64,000 nucleotides of DNA from JAJPKK01 sp963824905 (GTDB taxonomy: Bacteria > Pseudomonadota > Alphaproteobacteria > Rhizobiales > Xanthobacteraceae), in NCBI GenBank assembly GCA_963824905.1, contig CAWGRH010000005.1:1-64000 (forward strand). Direction: 5' to 3'. Position 1 is the stretch's first letter; each line of letters opens with the position of its first letter. Below are positions 19,055 to 27,637 of the stretch, in pieces. The notes under the pieces were generated by a model that was not told the origin of the DNA, ran no database searches, and saw nothing but the letters and a program-made list of their open reading frames with translations. Position numbers and translations under genes: made by a program.

Positions 19055-19344
19055 CCGCCGGCCAGGATATCCTGTTCGCACAAGCGCTTGCGAACCAAGC
19101 CGATGAGATACTCCGACTGGCGCAAAAGACAGTCGGATTATCGAGGTCGAATTAGTCGATCGGCTCTTGCGGTGCGTCCGTCTTCCTAGCCGCACGCACC
19201 TTTTCGCGAATGCTGACTGGTGAACCCTCCTCCAAGCCGTTCCGCATAGGCCAACGCGTCGCGGGGAGGGGTCTGGAGCGGCACCGATACGAGAAAATCG
19301 GGTTGGCTTGAGGGAGACTCGCCGGTCTTGCGACGCGGGATCAG

Positions 19345-19647
19345 TCAGGCTGGCCGAGACCGCCTCGACTTGGCACGTTTCGCCATCTTGGAAACCTGGC
19401 CTACGCAGCAACTGCATCCCGCACCGTGCAATTTTCCCGGGTCGTGCAATCCGTCGGTGACGCGCTCGTACTTTGCGCCGGCCTGACGCGTTTCGGCCGA
19501 CATGGTGAGGCAGCTTGGTGCGGTCAGGAGGACACGGGGGGCGCGCGCGCCGCATTCCGGGCAGGCGGACGGCAGCTCGCATTCCGCCATCGCTCGCAGC
19601 TGTGTGAACGGCCCGCACTTCTTGCACATATATTCGTACGTCGGCAT
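19345..19647 (-). CDS. FmdB-type zinc-ribbon protein
   Basis: The 100-residue product begins MPTYEYMCKKCGPFTQL and has CPECGARAPRVLLTAPS, the two cysteine pairs of the FmdB/CxxC_CxxC_SSSS zinc ribbon. The name comes from a putative regulator near formamidase genes, but the biochemical role is unproven. The C-terminus (HGAGCSCCVGQVSKMAKRA) adds three more cysteines and a basic tail. AGGTGG precedes the ATG. No amidase gene is in the neighbourhood. Confidence 0.8.
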   Translation of the reverse strand: MPTYEYMCKKCGPFTQLRAMAECELPSACPECGARAPRVLLTAPSCLTMSAETRQAGAKYERVTDGLHDPGKLHGAGCSCCVGQVSKMAKRAKSRRSRPA

Positions 19648-19955
19648 CGACCACCTGCCTCCGGCCCAAACGCATCCTGCGGCGGACCCGTCCGTCGCGA
19701 TTGTGGCAGACTATACCAGTTGAAAGGCGGGCTGTGAACGCGGACGACGATGGCGAGCTCATTCGTAGCGTCCAGGTGCTGCGGCCGTCGCAACTCTGCG
19801 GTGCTTACCCGGGATGGGCTCCCGAGCGGCGGCTGACGTTAAAGGCTTGATAGCCGGGTACCGTCGTGCCTCATCCCCCTCCTTGACTGCCTTGACCCTT
19901 GAGTGTCACTGGCGAGGGTCGGAAGTTTGCTGACGCTGCGCCCGCTGGAGTCGCC
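19648..19955. other. Divergent intergenic region, nothing specific seen
   Basis: About 300 bases between the FmdB gene (minus) and the carboxypeptidase gene (plus) should hold both promoters. No clear operator or repeat was recognised. Confidence 0.35.
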
Positions 19956-21137
19956 ATGTGGTCTCGCTCGCTCGCCTTCGCTTTGCTCCTGCTGCCTGCT
20001 CAGGCTCTGGCCGGCGTCAAGGAGAAGGTAGCGGCCCTTGCCCCGCAGGGGTTGGTGTTCGTGATGGACGCCCAGGGCGACGAGCTGGTGGCGCAGAACA
20101 TCGATCAGCCCTTCGTCCCGGCCTCGGTTACCAAGATCGTGACGGCTTGGCTGGCGATGGACGTCCTTGGCGGTGATTACCGCTTCGAGACCCGCTTCTA
20201 CCTGGACGCCAAGCGGGTGCTCTACGTGCGTGGAGGCGGCGATCCCTTCCTGATTTCAGAAGAGCTGGCGCCGCTTGCGACCGAACTGGTGGCGGCGGTC
20301 GGCAAGCAGCCAATCACCGGCATCGTGCTGGACGCGAGCTACTACCCTTCGAACCTCCGCATCCCGGGCATCGAGCAAACGGGCGAGGCCTACAACGCCC
20401 TGAACTCCGCGCTCGCTGTGAATTTCAACACCATCAGCGCGGTGCGCAACGGAGACAAGGTGCGCTCCGCCGAGAAGCAGACCCCCATCACCCCGGTGGC
20501 GATCACCCAGTTCCTGCTGCGAGGCCCTAATAAGGGCGGCCGCATCAGCTTGAGTCAGGACCAGTCGGTGAGTCTGCAATATGCCGGCGAGCTGATCGCC
20601 GCGTTCATTGAACGGGCCGGCGGCAAGGTGAAGGGCAAGATCTCGACCGGACCTATCCCTGAGGGACTGCAACCGGTCTACGTTCACCGGCAGTCGCGTA
20701 CCCTCGCGAAGATCCTCGGTGAGCTGCTCCGCGCCTCGAACAACTACGTCGCCAACCAGGTTTTCCTGGAGATCGGGGGACACCGTCTGGGCGGCCCCGT
20801 CAGCCTCGAGAAGTCACTTCAGGTCGCGAACGAAATGCTCGCCGGGCACGGCTTGGCCGATGATATCCATTTCGAGGAGGGTTCTGGTATCAGCCGCAAC
20901 AACCACTTTACGGCTCGCGGCCTCGCCAAAGTGCTCGAGCTGTTCGCGCCCCACGCCGATTTGCTCCACGGCCACGACGGCGGCATGAACAAGACCGGTA
21001 CGTTGGAGGGGGTCAGCACACTCGCGGGCTATGCCGACACTTCGAAGCACGGCCGCGTGCGTTTCGTGATCTCGCTGGCGAGCAATGACGATCAGCTGCG
21101 CTTCCGGCTGCTCCGGGCTATCGAGTCCGAGTTGTAG
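19956..21137 (+). CDS. dacB: D-alanyl-D-alanine carboxypeptidase, PBP4/S13 type
   Basis: A periplasmic serine peptidase that trims or cleaves peptidoglycan peptides. ATG 19956 (GGAG upstream) gives a 393-residue protein with signal peptide AFALLLLPAQALA. The three active-site motifs are in order: SxxK as Ser57-V-T-Lys60 (PASVTKIVTAW), SxN as Ser261-Asn-Asn263 (LLRASNNYVANQ), and KTG as Lys346-Thr-Gly348 (GGMNKTGTLEG). It is shorter than E. coli PBP4 (477 aa), so the inserted domains between SxxK and SxN are reduced. The longer frame to 19899 lacks a ribosome binding site. Confidence 0.9.
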   Translation: MWSRSLAFALLLLPAQALAGVKEKVAALAPQGLVFVMDAQGDELVAQNIDQPFVPASVTKIVTAWLAMDVLGGDYRFETRFYLDAKRVLYVRGGGDPFLISEELAPLATELVAAVGKQPITGIVLDASYYPSNLRIPGIEQTGEAYNALNSALAVNFNTISAVRNGDKVRSAEKQTPITPVAITQFLLRGPNKGGRISLSQDQSVSLQYAGELIAAFIERAGGKVKGKISTGPIPEGLQPVYVHRQSRTLAKILGELLRASNNYVANQVFLEIGGHRLGGPVSLEKSLQVANEMLAGHGLADDIHFEEGSGISRNNHFTARGLAKVLELFAPHADLLHGHDGGMNKTGTLEGVSTLAGYADTSKHGRVRFVISLASNDDQLRFRLLRAIESEL

Positions 21138-21323
21138 TTGAAGTAGTAGGTTTCAGGCTTGTTGCCGAAGGCGATTTTCTGCGCCATCCAGAGGACGAGC
21201 GCCCGTCCTCGCCGACAGCCAGTGAGTGCAGCGAGATTCCGGAGGCGTCCGCCCCGCGTCGAAGGCGGCACAGCCGTTTCCGCGATGACAGCTCCGCCAC
21301 GACAGCTCCGGGCGACCTGGCAG

Positions 21324-22008
21324 TTACCCGCGAATTGCAGCCTTGATGCTTTCCACGGTTGCGCCCGGCGCCCGCGCCGCCTCGATGATGCGCGCTTCCG
21401 TCTTTGTCAAAGAGTTCGAGCGCACCACGCATCGCGGAAATTGTGTCAATCGGCACCACGACGGCGCCATGGCGGTCGGCGTGGATGAGATCGCCGCTGC
21501 TCACAGCCATACCATGCACCGTCACCGCGCTGCCGAAATCGACCACGTGCACGAAGGCGTGCGAGGGAGCGATCGAGCCGGCCAACATCTGAAAGCCGCT
21601 GGCGATCATCGGGATATCGCGGACGCAGCCGTTGGTCACGACGCCCTGGCAGCCCAGTGCCTTGTGCACGTTGGACTGAACTTCGCCCCAGAAGGCACCG
21701 TGCCCAGGGGGATCATCAATATCCTGAATCACCATCCAACTGGGATTGGGCTGGGAGGCGACGTAATCAAGGTAATCGAGACGCTTTTGCATATAACCCT
21801 GGCCGCCGAGCGGGCCGGGGTTCTTGGCGCGCATGGTCACGGTCTTGGCAAAGCCCACTTTCGGCGGAAGATCGGGGAAGGCGCAATGCAGGTGCCGAGT
21901 GGTGTAGCCGTAGCCGCGGCGCTCCGGCGCAACGATCTCAAGCACGTTGCAGACCGTCGGCGTGTCCATGGACTCCAGAAACGCTATGTCGTCCTTACCG
22001 AGCGGCAT
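21324..22008 (-). CDS. RraA / HMG-aldolase family protein, frameshifted near the C-terminus
   Basis: This family holds RNase E regulators (RraA) and 4-hydroxy-4-methyl-2-oxoglutarate aldolases; old annotations call it dimethylmenaquinone methyltransferase. ATG 22008 follows AAGGGAG. The frame reads DTPTVCNVLEIVAPERRGYG, then GAFWGEVQSNVHKALGCQG, VTNGCVRDIPMIASGFQM and MAVSSGDLIHADRHGAVVVP. The G-x-x-x-A-x-x-x-G-x-x-G-x-V-x-x-G-x-x-R-D pattern carries the substrate Arg-Asp. Near 21400 the frame changes. One base later it ends TEARIIEAARAPGATVES then IKAAIRG, the normal C-terminus. The span is 3n+1, so a single inserted base would restore 227 residues. The sequence fits the aldolase-like branch better than RraA itself. 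Confidence 0.8.
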
Positions 22009-22133
22009 GATGCTCCCTTCCATTCGTGGTCCGGCCAAATCCTCGCCGGCAATCAATGCGCCACCGATGCGGAGCTGACGCGTGAATTGGGCACCCTTTG
22101 CCGCTGCTCGCCCAGCATCACCACCGGCCTCGA

Positions 22134-22820
22134 TTACGTCAGAACGGCAACGGGCGGTACAAAAATGAGCCGTGACAGGGTGAACGTGTAGAAATAGACA
22201 CCTTGGAGACCAGAGCCAGCAGGGATGGTCATCTGGATCCAATTTTCCGTCGATGGCACCGGCGTGAAAACGAGGTCGAAGGTGTGGAACAGCCAGTCAC
22301 CTCCTCCAGGAACAGTCAGCTGGAACGATGCGACTATGTCGTACCCATTAAATACCTCGATGAGAATGTTACCTACCTGTCCAGGCTCGGTGCTTGTGGC
22401 GAGATACAGAGTTAAAAGCGAGAGACCCTGGGGAGGGTCAAACACCACGGCGTCCATGCCTCCCACGTTTGTGCCGAGCTCCGGAACCCACCAAAACGCA
22501 TAGCCTTCCACCTCGGCCGCAAGGCCCATCCCCATGCCGTGCACTTCTCTTGCCCATCGGAACCGGAGGAAACCCAATGGCAATTCTTGGTAGGGGTGTT
22601 GCACGGTAAGCCGGTATGTCGGCGAGCCGAAGATCGATCCGTTGAATGGGGTGCCACGCACCTGGGAGATCCGTTCGGCTCGCGACAGCGGCGCGATTGG
22701 CTGGGTCATTCGCGTCGTGACCAGCTTTTTGGTTGCGGCGTCAGCTACGTGGTGCACCCAGCCTTGATGCTCCATCCGTTCGTATAGTTTTCGAAGACGC
22801 GCAATGTCCGCCCTGCTCAT
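22134..22820 (-). CDS. Unrecognised protein, 228 aa, beta-rich C-terminus
   Basis: ATG 22820 is chosen because GGAGG lies five bases upstream; an in-frame start at 22844 is weaker. The first 60 residues are helical (SRADIARLRKLYERMEHQGW). Then come TPFNGSIFGSPTYRLTVQHP and a long strand-rich part with aromatic residues (WVPELGTNVGGMDAVVFDPP, TVPGGGDWLFHTFDLVF, GSGLQGVYFYTFTLSRLIF). There is no signal peptide or enzyme motif. I could not place it in a family. The C-terminal part looks like a jelly-roll or lectin-like sandwich, but this is only an impression. Confidence 0.55.
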   Translation of the reverse strand: MSRADIARLRKLYERMEHQGWVHHVADAATKKLVTTRMTQPIAPLSRAERISQVRGTPFNGSIFGSPTYRLTVQHPYQELPLGFLRFRWAREVHGMGMGLAAEVEGYAFWWVPELGTNVGGMDAVVFDPPQGLSLLTLYLATSTEPGQVGNILIEVFNGYDIVASFQLTVPGGGDWLFHTFDLVFTPVPSTENWIQMTIPAGSGLQGVYFYTFTLSRLIFVPPVAVLT

Positions 22821-22964
22821 GATCGCCTCCACATTGGTGGTCATTTCGCGGACCGGCGCGGTACCTTCAAACGCCTTTCCGCCGCGATGTCTGCTACACG
22901 GGGCCGAGCTACCGTCCGACGGAAGGGCTCAACAGACAGCGCCCATTCCGGTCATGCCCGCGTG

Positions 22965-23936
22965 TCACTCGATCACCTCGTCAGCAATGGCAAGCAGCGT
23001 GTCAGGGACCGTCAGACCGAGTGCTTTTGCGGTCTTGAGGTTGATGGCGAACGTGAACTTGGTCGGTTGGACGACCGGCAGATCGGCCGGTTTCTCGCCC
23101 TTGAGGATGCGGCCGGCATAGAGACCGGCCTGGCGAAAAGCAGCCACGATGTCGGCGCTGTAACTCATCAGCCCCCCGTACCTCACACTGGCTGCAGAAG
23201 CGTAGATCACCGGGACCGCGTGCTGTTCCGCTAAGCGAAAGAGGCGCTCAGACTCAGAAGCAAACAAAGCATCCCCCGATATGACGACCGCCTCGACACG
23301 TCGTTCGGCAAATTGTGCAAACGCCGCATCGAAATCAGGCGCGGCCCTGGCGGATGCGATTTCAAGTGTGCCGCCCCACCCGCGTACGATATTTTGCGTC
23401 AATTCCAACCGCGCAGGATTGTCTGGGTTGACGAGATATCCAAAACGTCTGGCGTTTGGAACCAAGTCGTGGAGCAACTGCAGGCGCTTCTGCCAGATAT
23501 CGACGACAACGGTGGTAACGCCTGTGATGTTTCCGCCAGGGCGGTTGAAACTGGCAACGAGACCAAGTGCTACGGGGTTTGCGCCCATGACGAAAACGAT
23601 GGGGATTGTCGAAGTTGCAGCCTTGGCGGCACGGGCAGGCAGATTGTTGCCAATGGCGAGAATAAGCGCCACCCGGGCGCGCACGAGGTCGGCTGCCATT
23701 TCCGGGAGGCGATCATATCGATTGTTCGCCCAGCGTTGTTCGACGGCGAGGTTCTTGCCTTCGGACAGGCCGACCTCGCTTAGTACCTGCATGAACGTGG
23801 CCATGAGGAACGAATAGCTATCGGGCAATGAGCTGCCCAGAACTCCGACCACCGGCGTCGCAGGCTGTTGCGCCCACGTCTCCACCGGCCAGGCCGCCGC
23901 GCTTCCGAGCCCCGCGATGAACTCTCGCCGTCGCAT
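22965..23936 (-). CDS. ABC-type substrate-binding protein (PF04392 type)
   Basis: A 323-residue exported binding protein. It has the family's typical start, RRREFIAGLGSAAAWPVE then WAQQ, followed by VVGVLGSSLPDSY. Further family landmarks are WANNRYDRLPEMAADLV, TIPIVFVMGANPVALGLV, NRPGGNITGVT, GYLVNPDNP, VISGDALFASE and VPVIYASAASVRYGGLMSYS. These are abundant in Bradyrhizobium-like genomes, usually as orphans without permease genes, as here. The ligand is unknown. Confidence 0.88.
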   Translation of the reverse strand: MRRREFIAGLGSAAAWPVETWAQQPATPVVGVLGSSLPDSYSFLMATFMQVLSEVGLSEGKNLAVEQRWANNRYDRLPEMAADLVRARVALILAIGNNLPARAAKAATSTIPIVFVMGANPVALGLVASFNRPGGNITGVTTVVVDIWQKRLQLLHDLVPNARRFGYLVNPDNPARLELTQNIVRGWGGTLEIASARAAPDFDAAFAQFAERRVEAVVISGDALFASESERLFRLAEQHAVPVIYASAASVRYGGLMSYSADIVAAFRQAGLYAGRILKGEKPADLPVVQPTKFTFAINLKTAKALGLTVPDTLLAIADEVIE

Positions 23937-24288
23937 GCTCGATCCCTTGCCTATGACTTAGCGACCCTACCGCGACCGCGATTGTAAGGAAACTGCGTCA
24001 CACTTCGTTGCGCCACACTTCGGATCGCACCTCGATGTGTCTTCCAGGCCCGAATCGGAAGCCCCGCTTTCCCCGGTAGTGTCCGCTTGTCGGGACGGGG
24101 CTGACGCGGCCACGAACTTTCCCATCAGCAGCCTTTGATCGATTCGGACGCGGCGGACGTGCTAAAACTTGGGTGACCCCTCGGTGGCTGGGTGGGCGCT
24201 TGCCGGCACATTGCCAAGATAGCCAATGGCTGCTTTGGTCACGTCTACCTCAAGCTCCAGCAAAACTTGCTCGATGAAAGGTGCGTCC
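23937..24288. other. Divergent intergenic region, no gene recognised
   Basis: About 350 bases between a minus-strand and a plus-strand gene. It contains GTGTCCGCTTGTCGGGACGG near 24080, a string reminiscent of TGTCCGCTT-type words scattered in related genomes. No operator was identified. Confidence 0.35.
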
Positions 24289-25167
24289 ATGAGGTCACAG
24301 CTAGCGGCAATGTTTCTCGTCTTTTCGGTGTCCGCGAACGCGCAAACCGTGAGCGGCGCTATCGACATGCACGCACACGCCGATCCAGATGGCGTTCCGA
24401 GGAAAATCGACGCCACCGATCTGGCGCGTCTGGCGAAAGAGCGCGGGATGCGCGCCATCGTGCTCAAAAATCACTACGAGCCCACGGCGTCACTTGCTTA
24501 TATTGTTCGCAAGGAAGTGCCGGGGATCGAGGTCTTCGGCGGTATCTCGCTCGATCTCACCGTCGGCGGGGTCAATCCGGCGGCCGTCGAATGGATGACC
24601 AAGGTCAAGGGCGGTTACGGCCGGGTGGTCTGGCTGCCGACCTTCAACTCCGAAGCGCAAGTGAAACTCACGAAGCAGCAACGCCCGTTTGCCCCCGTGG
24701 TCAGAGACGGCAAAGTCGTGCCGGAGGTGGCACAGGTGATCGCGATCGCGGCCAGAAACAACCTGGTGCTCGAAACCGGACACTCGTCGGGAAGCGAAGA
24801 CCTGGTGATTATCGAGGAGGCCAAGCGGCAGGGCGTGCAGAACGTGATGGTCACGCATGCGCTCACCAACCCCGGCGGCCCGCTCACGCTGGCCGAGATT
24901 CAAAAAGCCGCGAGCATGGGGGCGTATATCGAGCTCGTCTATGGCGGGCTTTCGGAAGACCTGCTTCGTAGGGACGCGGAAGTGATACGCGCTGTCGGGG
25001 CGTCCTCCGTGGTCCTGTCAACCGACCTCGGTCAACCCCCCAATCCACTCCACCCTGACGGACTGCTGGCGTTCTACAAAGGACTGATGGCGCATGGCAT
25101 CTCCGAGGCGGACATTGTGCAAATGTCCCAGACCAATCCGGCGAAGCTCTTGGGGTTGAAGCCTTAA
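24289..25167 (+). CDS. Exported DUF6282 family metal-dependent hydrolase-like protein
   Basis: ATG 24289 (AAAGGTG upstream) gives 292 residues with a signal peptide ending in SVSANAQ. The mature start GAIDMHAHADPDGVPRK carries the metal-binding D-x-H-x-H motif of amidohydrolase-fold proteins. GMRAIVLKNHYEPTASLAY is the DUF6282 signature with a Lys and a His. Later come ETGHSSGSEDLV, VMVTHALTNPGGPLT (third His) and STDLGQPPNPLHPDG (catalytic-type Asp). The set of His and Asp residues suggests an active hydrolase of unknown substrate. An export signal is less usual for this family. Confidence 0.8.
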   Translation: MRSQLAAMFLVFSVSANAQTVSGAIDMHAHADPDGVPRKIDATDLARLAKERGMRAIVLKNHYEPTASLAYIVRKEVPGIEVFGGISLDLTVGGVNPAAVEWMTKVKGGYGRVVWLPTFNSEAQVKLTKQQRPFAPVVRDGKVVPEVAQVIAIAARNNLVLETGHSSGSEDLVIIEEAKRQGVQNVMVTHALTNPGGPLTLAEIQKAASMGAYIELVYGGLSEDLLRRDAEVIRAVGASSVVLSTDLGQPPNPLHPDGLLAFYKGLMAHGISEADIVQMSQTNPAKLLGLKP

Positions 25168-25490
25168 TCGCTCGTCCGGACGATTTTTCGGCTTATCCTG
25201 AAACGCAACGAGGCCACGATACGCTATCGGGAACGTAGTGTTCGTGGCCTTTTCTGCCTGCACCCGACTGACCCGAGGTCCGAAACGGGGAAAGCAGACA
25301 TGCCCCCGAGCGCGTCACAAATTCAGCATATTCGCTGCCAAACGTGGCGATCGCCGCCCGGGTGAGGTGGGTGCGGCCGACGAGGGCTGCCCGGTCGGCG
25401 GGAGCGTTGGCGCCGCCGCCGACGCTCGTCCAACGGCAACACCGCGAACCGCATTTTAAATCCGGGGAAGCGCAGGCTCGGTCCTATTTG
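25168..25490. other. Intergenic region with a weak terminator-like hairpin
   Basis: TCGTCCGGACGATTTTT at 25172-25188 is a short perfect hairpin followed by five T, five bases after the preceding stop, and could end that transcript. The remaining 300 bases show no gene. Confidence 0.35.
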
Positions 25491-27065
25491 ATGAACATCA
25501 GTTCGGTAGCGCTGGGGTTGATGTGTTTGCTGGGGCTGCTCCCGGCACCCGCGGCTGCGTTCACCGAGATCGAAGTGCGCCAGGATCACGACGGCGCCGG
25601 TCCGAGCCATATCTTTCACCTGCATGATGGCGTGGTGGCGGTAGTTGATCCGCTGGATGGCACCATCTCCACCTATGTGGATACGCACGGCGCCCCGACG
25701 CGGACCGCCAACGTACCGGTCGGATTTCGTCCGTGGCGTCTGGTCCGCCTGGCCGGCAGCGTTGCGATTATTTCCGAGGACGGCCGCTCGCGCATCGAGG
25801 TGGCGCGCGACGAAAAGGTTTGGCCGCGCGAATTTGCGTTGAGCGAGCATCACGTCAGCGATGCAGCCTACCGGGTTGCGCCGCTGGTGCGCACTCCTGC
25901 CGGCATCTCGCTTCAGCCGTTCCGGGGAGCGGGCGCGCTGCCGATCCGCGCCATCGGGCCCTACTACATCGCAAGCGCGCGCGAGCTCGAGCGTTTCGGC
26001 GACGGGCGGCGCTACGTGCTCTGGAAGGAATACTACATCGGCGAGCCATCGCCGGAGGAGCCGGACGAGCAGCACATCAAGGTGAATGTCTACGTGGGCC
26101 GGTTCGAACGCGACGGGACGCTCTCGGGGCTGGCAGCACTGCCGATCGCGGTCATGTCACGCGTAGGCTTCGACTATGCGACCATCCTGCCGGACGGGAC
26201 GATCGCGCTGCTCGCAAGTATCGTCGCGGGGAGCAAGCCCGGGCCGTTCAAGATCTACCACCTCGCGTTTGCGAAGCCGTCGTCCTATCTGGCGGCGTTG
26301 CAGAAGGCGATGGGCCGTGCGCGCCATTGGGCCTCTCCGCCGCCGGTGGCCGATATCTTTCCGATCGCCGAGCCCAAAGCCATGGTCGTCGCCGCAGTCG
26401 AGAGGGGCCGGGGCTCTGGCAAGGACGCAGAGGAGCAGACACCTCCGGTGCCGTCGCGCGCGGAGATGCGCCGGCAAATGGACGCGTATCGAGACCATCG
26501 CTGGACTTTGGTCGAGGCGAACCGGCGCAATCCGTGTTCAACGACGATCATGCCCGGCGTCGAGATCGACTGCCGCAACCAGTCGCGCTTCGTGGTCCCG
26601 TCCGAGCAGGAACGATTGCGCACGCCCGTGGCGATGCGCGGCCTGCCCTACGACTGGGGTGGCAGCGATTCGCTCGAGCGTTTCGACGACAAGATCAGGC
26701 GCGGCTTCGTCGCCGGCAATATCGGTGGCACCTTCTGGTCAGCCGGCTCTCGCCGGGTCACGGCGGGAGTCGATTGTTCCGGGCTCGTATCCAATGTCTG
26801 GCACATCCAGCACCACGCCGGGACGTCGGAACTGCCTTATCTCACCGAGCCGGTGGCGCGGCTCGACCGTATGCGGGTCGGCGACGTGCTGCTGCTGCCC
26901 GATCGCCACGTCGCGCTCTATCGCGAACAGGTGGATCTGGATGGTGCCTCGATCGGCATTCGGGTCACCGAGGCTGCGAGCCGCTGTGGCGCAGTCTGCG
27001 ACAGCATCTATGAGATCGACCACTTCCAGGATTACATGCTGCGCCGATTCGGCCCGCAGCGGTGA
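25491..27065 (+). CDS. Exported protein with C-terminal NlpC/P60-like domain
   Basis: ATG 25491 starts a signal peptide (GLMCLLGLLPAPAAA), giving 524 residues; the open frame upstream has no signal. Residues about 25-280 look like strand-rich repeats (DGVVAVVDPLDGTISTYVD, GSVAIISEDGRSRIEV, ATILPDGTIALLASIVAG), possibly a beta-propeller. The C-terminal part has GVDCSGLVSNVW with Cys429 and LLLPDRHVALYREQ with His473, the Cys/His pair and spacing of NlpC/P60 peptidases. WGGSDSLERF before it resembles the conserved WGG of this fold. It is probably a periplasmic peptidoglycan or amide hydrolase. The N-terminal domain is unidentified. Confidence 0.75.
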   Translation: MNISSVALGLMCLLGLLPAPAAAFTEIEVRQDHDGAGPSHIFHLHDGVVAVVDPLDGTISTYVDTHGAPTRTANVPVGFRPWRLVRLAGSVAIISEDGRSRIEVARDEKVWPREFALSEHHVSDAAYRVAPLVRTPAGISLQPFRGAGALPIRAIGPYYIASARELERFGDGRRYVLWKEYYIGEPSPEEPDEQHIKVNVYVGRFERDGTLSGLAALPIAVMSRVGFDYATILPDGTIALLASIVAGSKPGPFKIYHLAFAKPSSYLAALQKAMGRARHWASPPPVADIFPIAEPKAMVVAAVERGRGSGKDAEEQTPPVPSRAEMRRQMDAYRDHRWTLVEANRRNPCSTTIMPGVEIDCRNQSRFVVPSEQERLRTPVAMRGLPYDWGGSDSLERFDDKIRRGFVAGNIGGTFWSAGSRRVTAGVDCSGLVSNVWHIQHHAGTSELPYLTEPVARLDRMRVGDVLLLPDRHVALYREQVDLDGASIGIRVTEAASRCGAVCDSIYEIDHFQDYMLRRFGPQR

Positions 27066-27334
27066 GGTCCGCGCGGTCGGTGTCCGGGTGAGACTGAGCG
27101 TCGGGCGCGTTAGCCTCCGTCGGAACGAGGCTTTCGGACCGCACGCGACGACGGCTTTGCTGCGAACGCGGCCGGTGTTCGGGGGCGGAGCTGCTGCGGA
27201 GCCAAGCCGCCGGGAGGGCTTGAGTCCGACATCCGGCGGCCCTCGACGCCGCGCAGAGACACCTTTGCACGACCAAACTGCGGCCTCATTTGGTGACCAA
27301 CGTCCCCGTGGGGCGCCCTTGGATCGGAGCTTCC

Positions 27335-27445
27335 ATGGAATACACCATTACAGCCGCTTTCCTGCTCGCCGTGGTCACCGGCAGCTTCGCCGCTGTCATT
27401 CTTGGCGGTTACGAAATCGCGCAGTTGGTCGCGTCCGCTCTCTGA
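27335..27445 (+). CDS. Small single-pass membrane protein, 36 aa
   Basis: ATG 27335, with GGAG upstream, encodes MEYTITAAFLLAVVTGSF, then AAVILGGYEIAQLVASAL. One or two short hydrophobic helices are present with almost no charge. The composition and ribosome binding site suggest a real small membrane protein. No family was recognised. Confidence 0.4.
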   Translation: MEYTITAAFLLAVVTGSFAAVILGGYEIAQLVASAL

Positions 27446-27587
27446 AACTCGCCAGCAGCGCGATTTTTGGCAGGTCCGCGCCCGAAAGATGGGCGCGGAT
27501 GAGGTATGGCGTTCTCCTTCTGCGCCCGACGACGCTCGGAGCGTGTCAGGGACCAAACAACCCAGGCATTCGCTGGTGCATACAAGA

Positions 27588-27613
27588 ACGCCCCGTCTGT
27601 TGAGACGGGGCGT
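27588..27613 (-). terminator. Intrinsic terminator of the ankyrin gene
   Basis: ACGCCCCGTCT and AGACGGGGCGT form a perfect 11-bp stem around GTTG. On the minus strand it is followed by TCTTGT. It lies 25 bases after the stop of the ankyrin-repeat gene. Confidence 0.65.
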
Positions 27614-27637
27614 ACGCAGAAAGTCTTTCGAAGAGTG

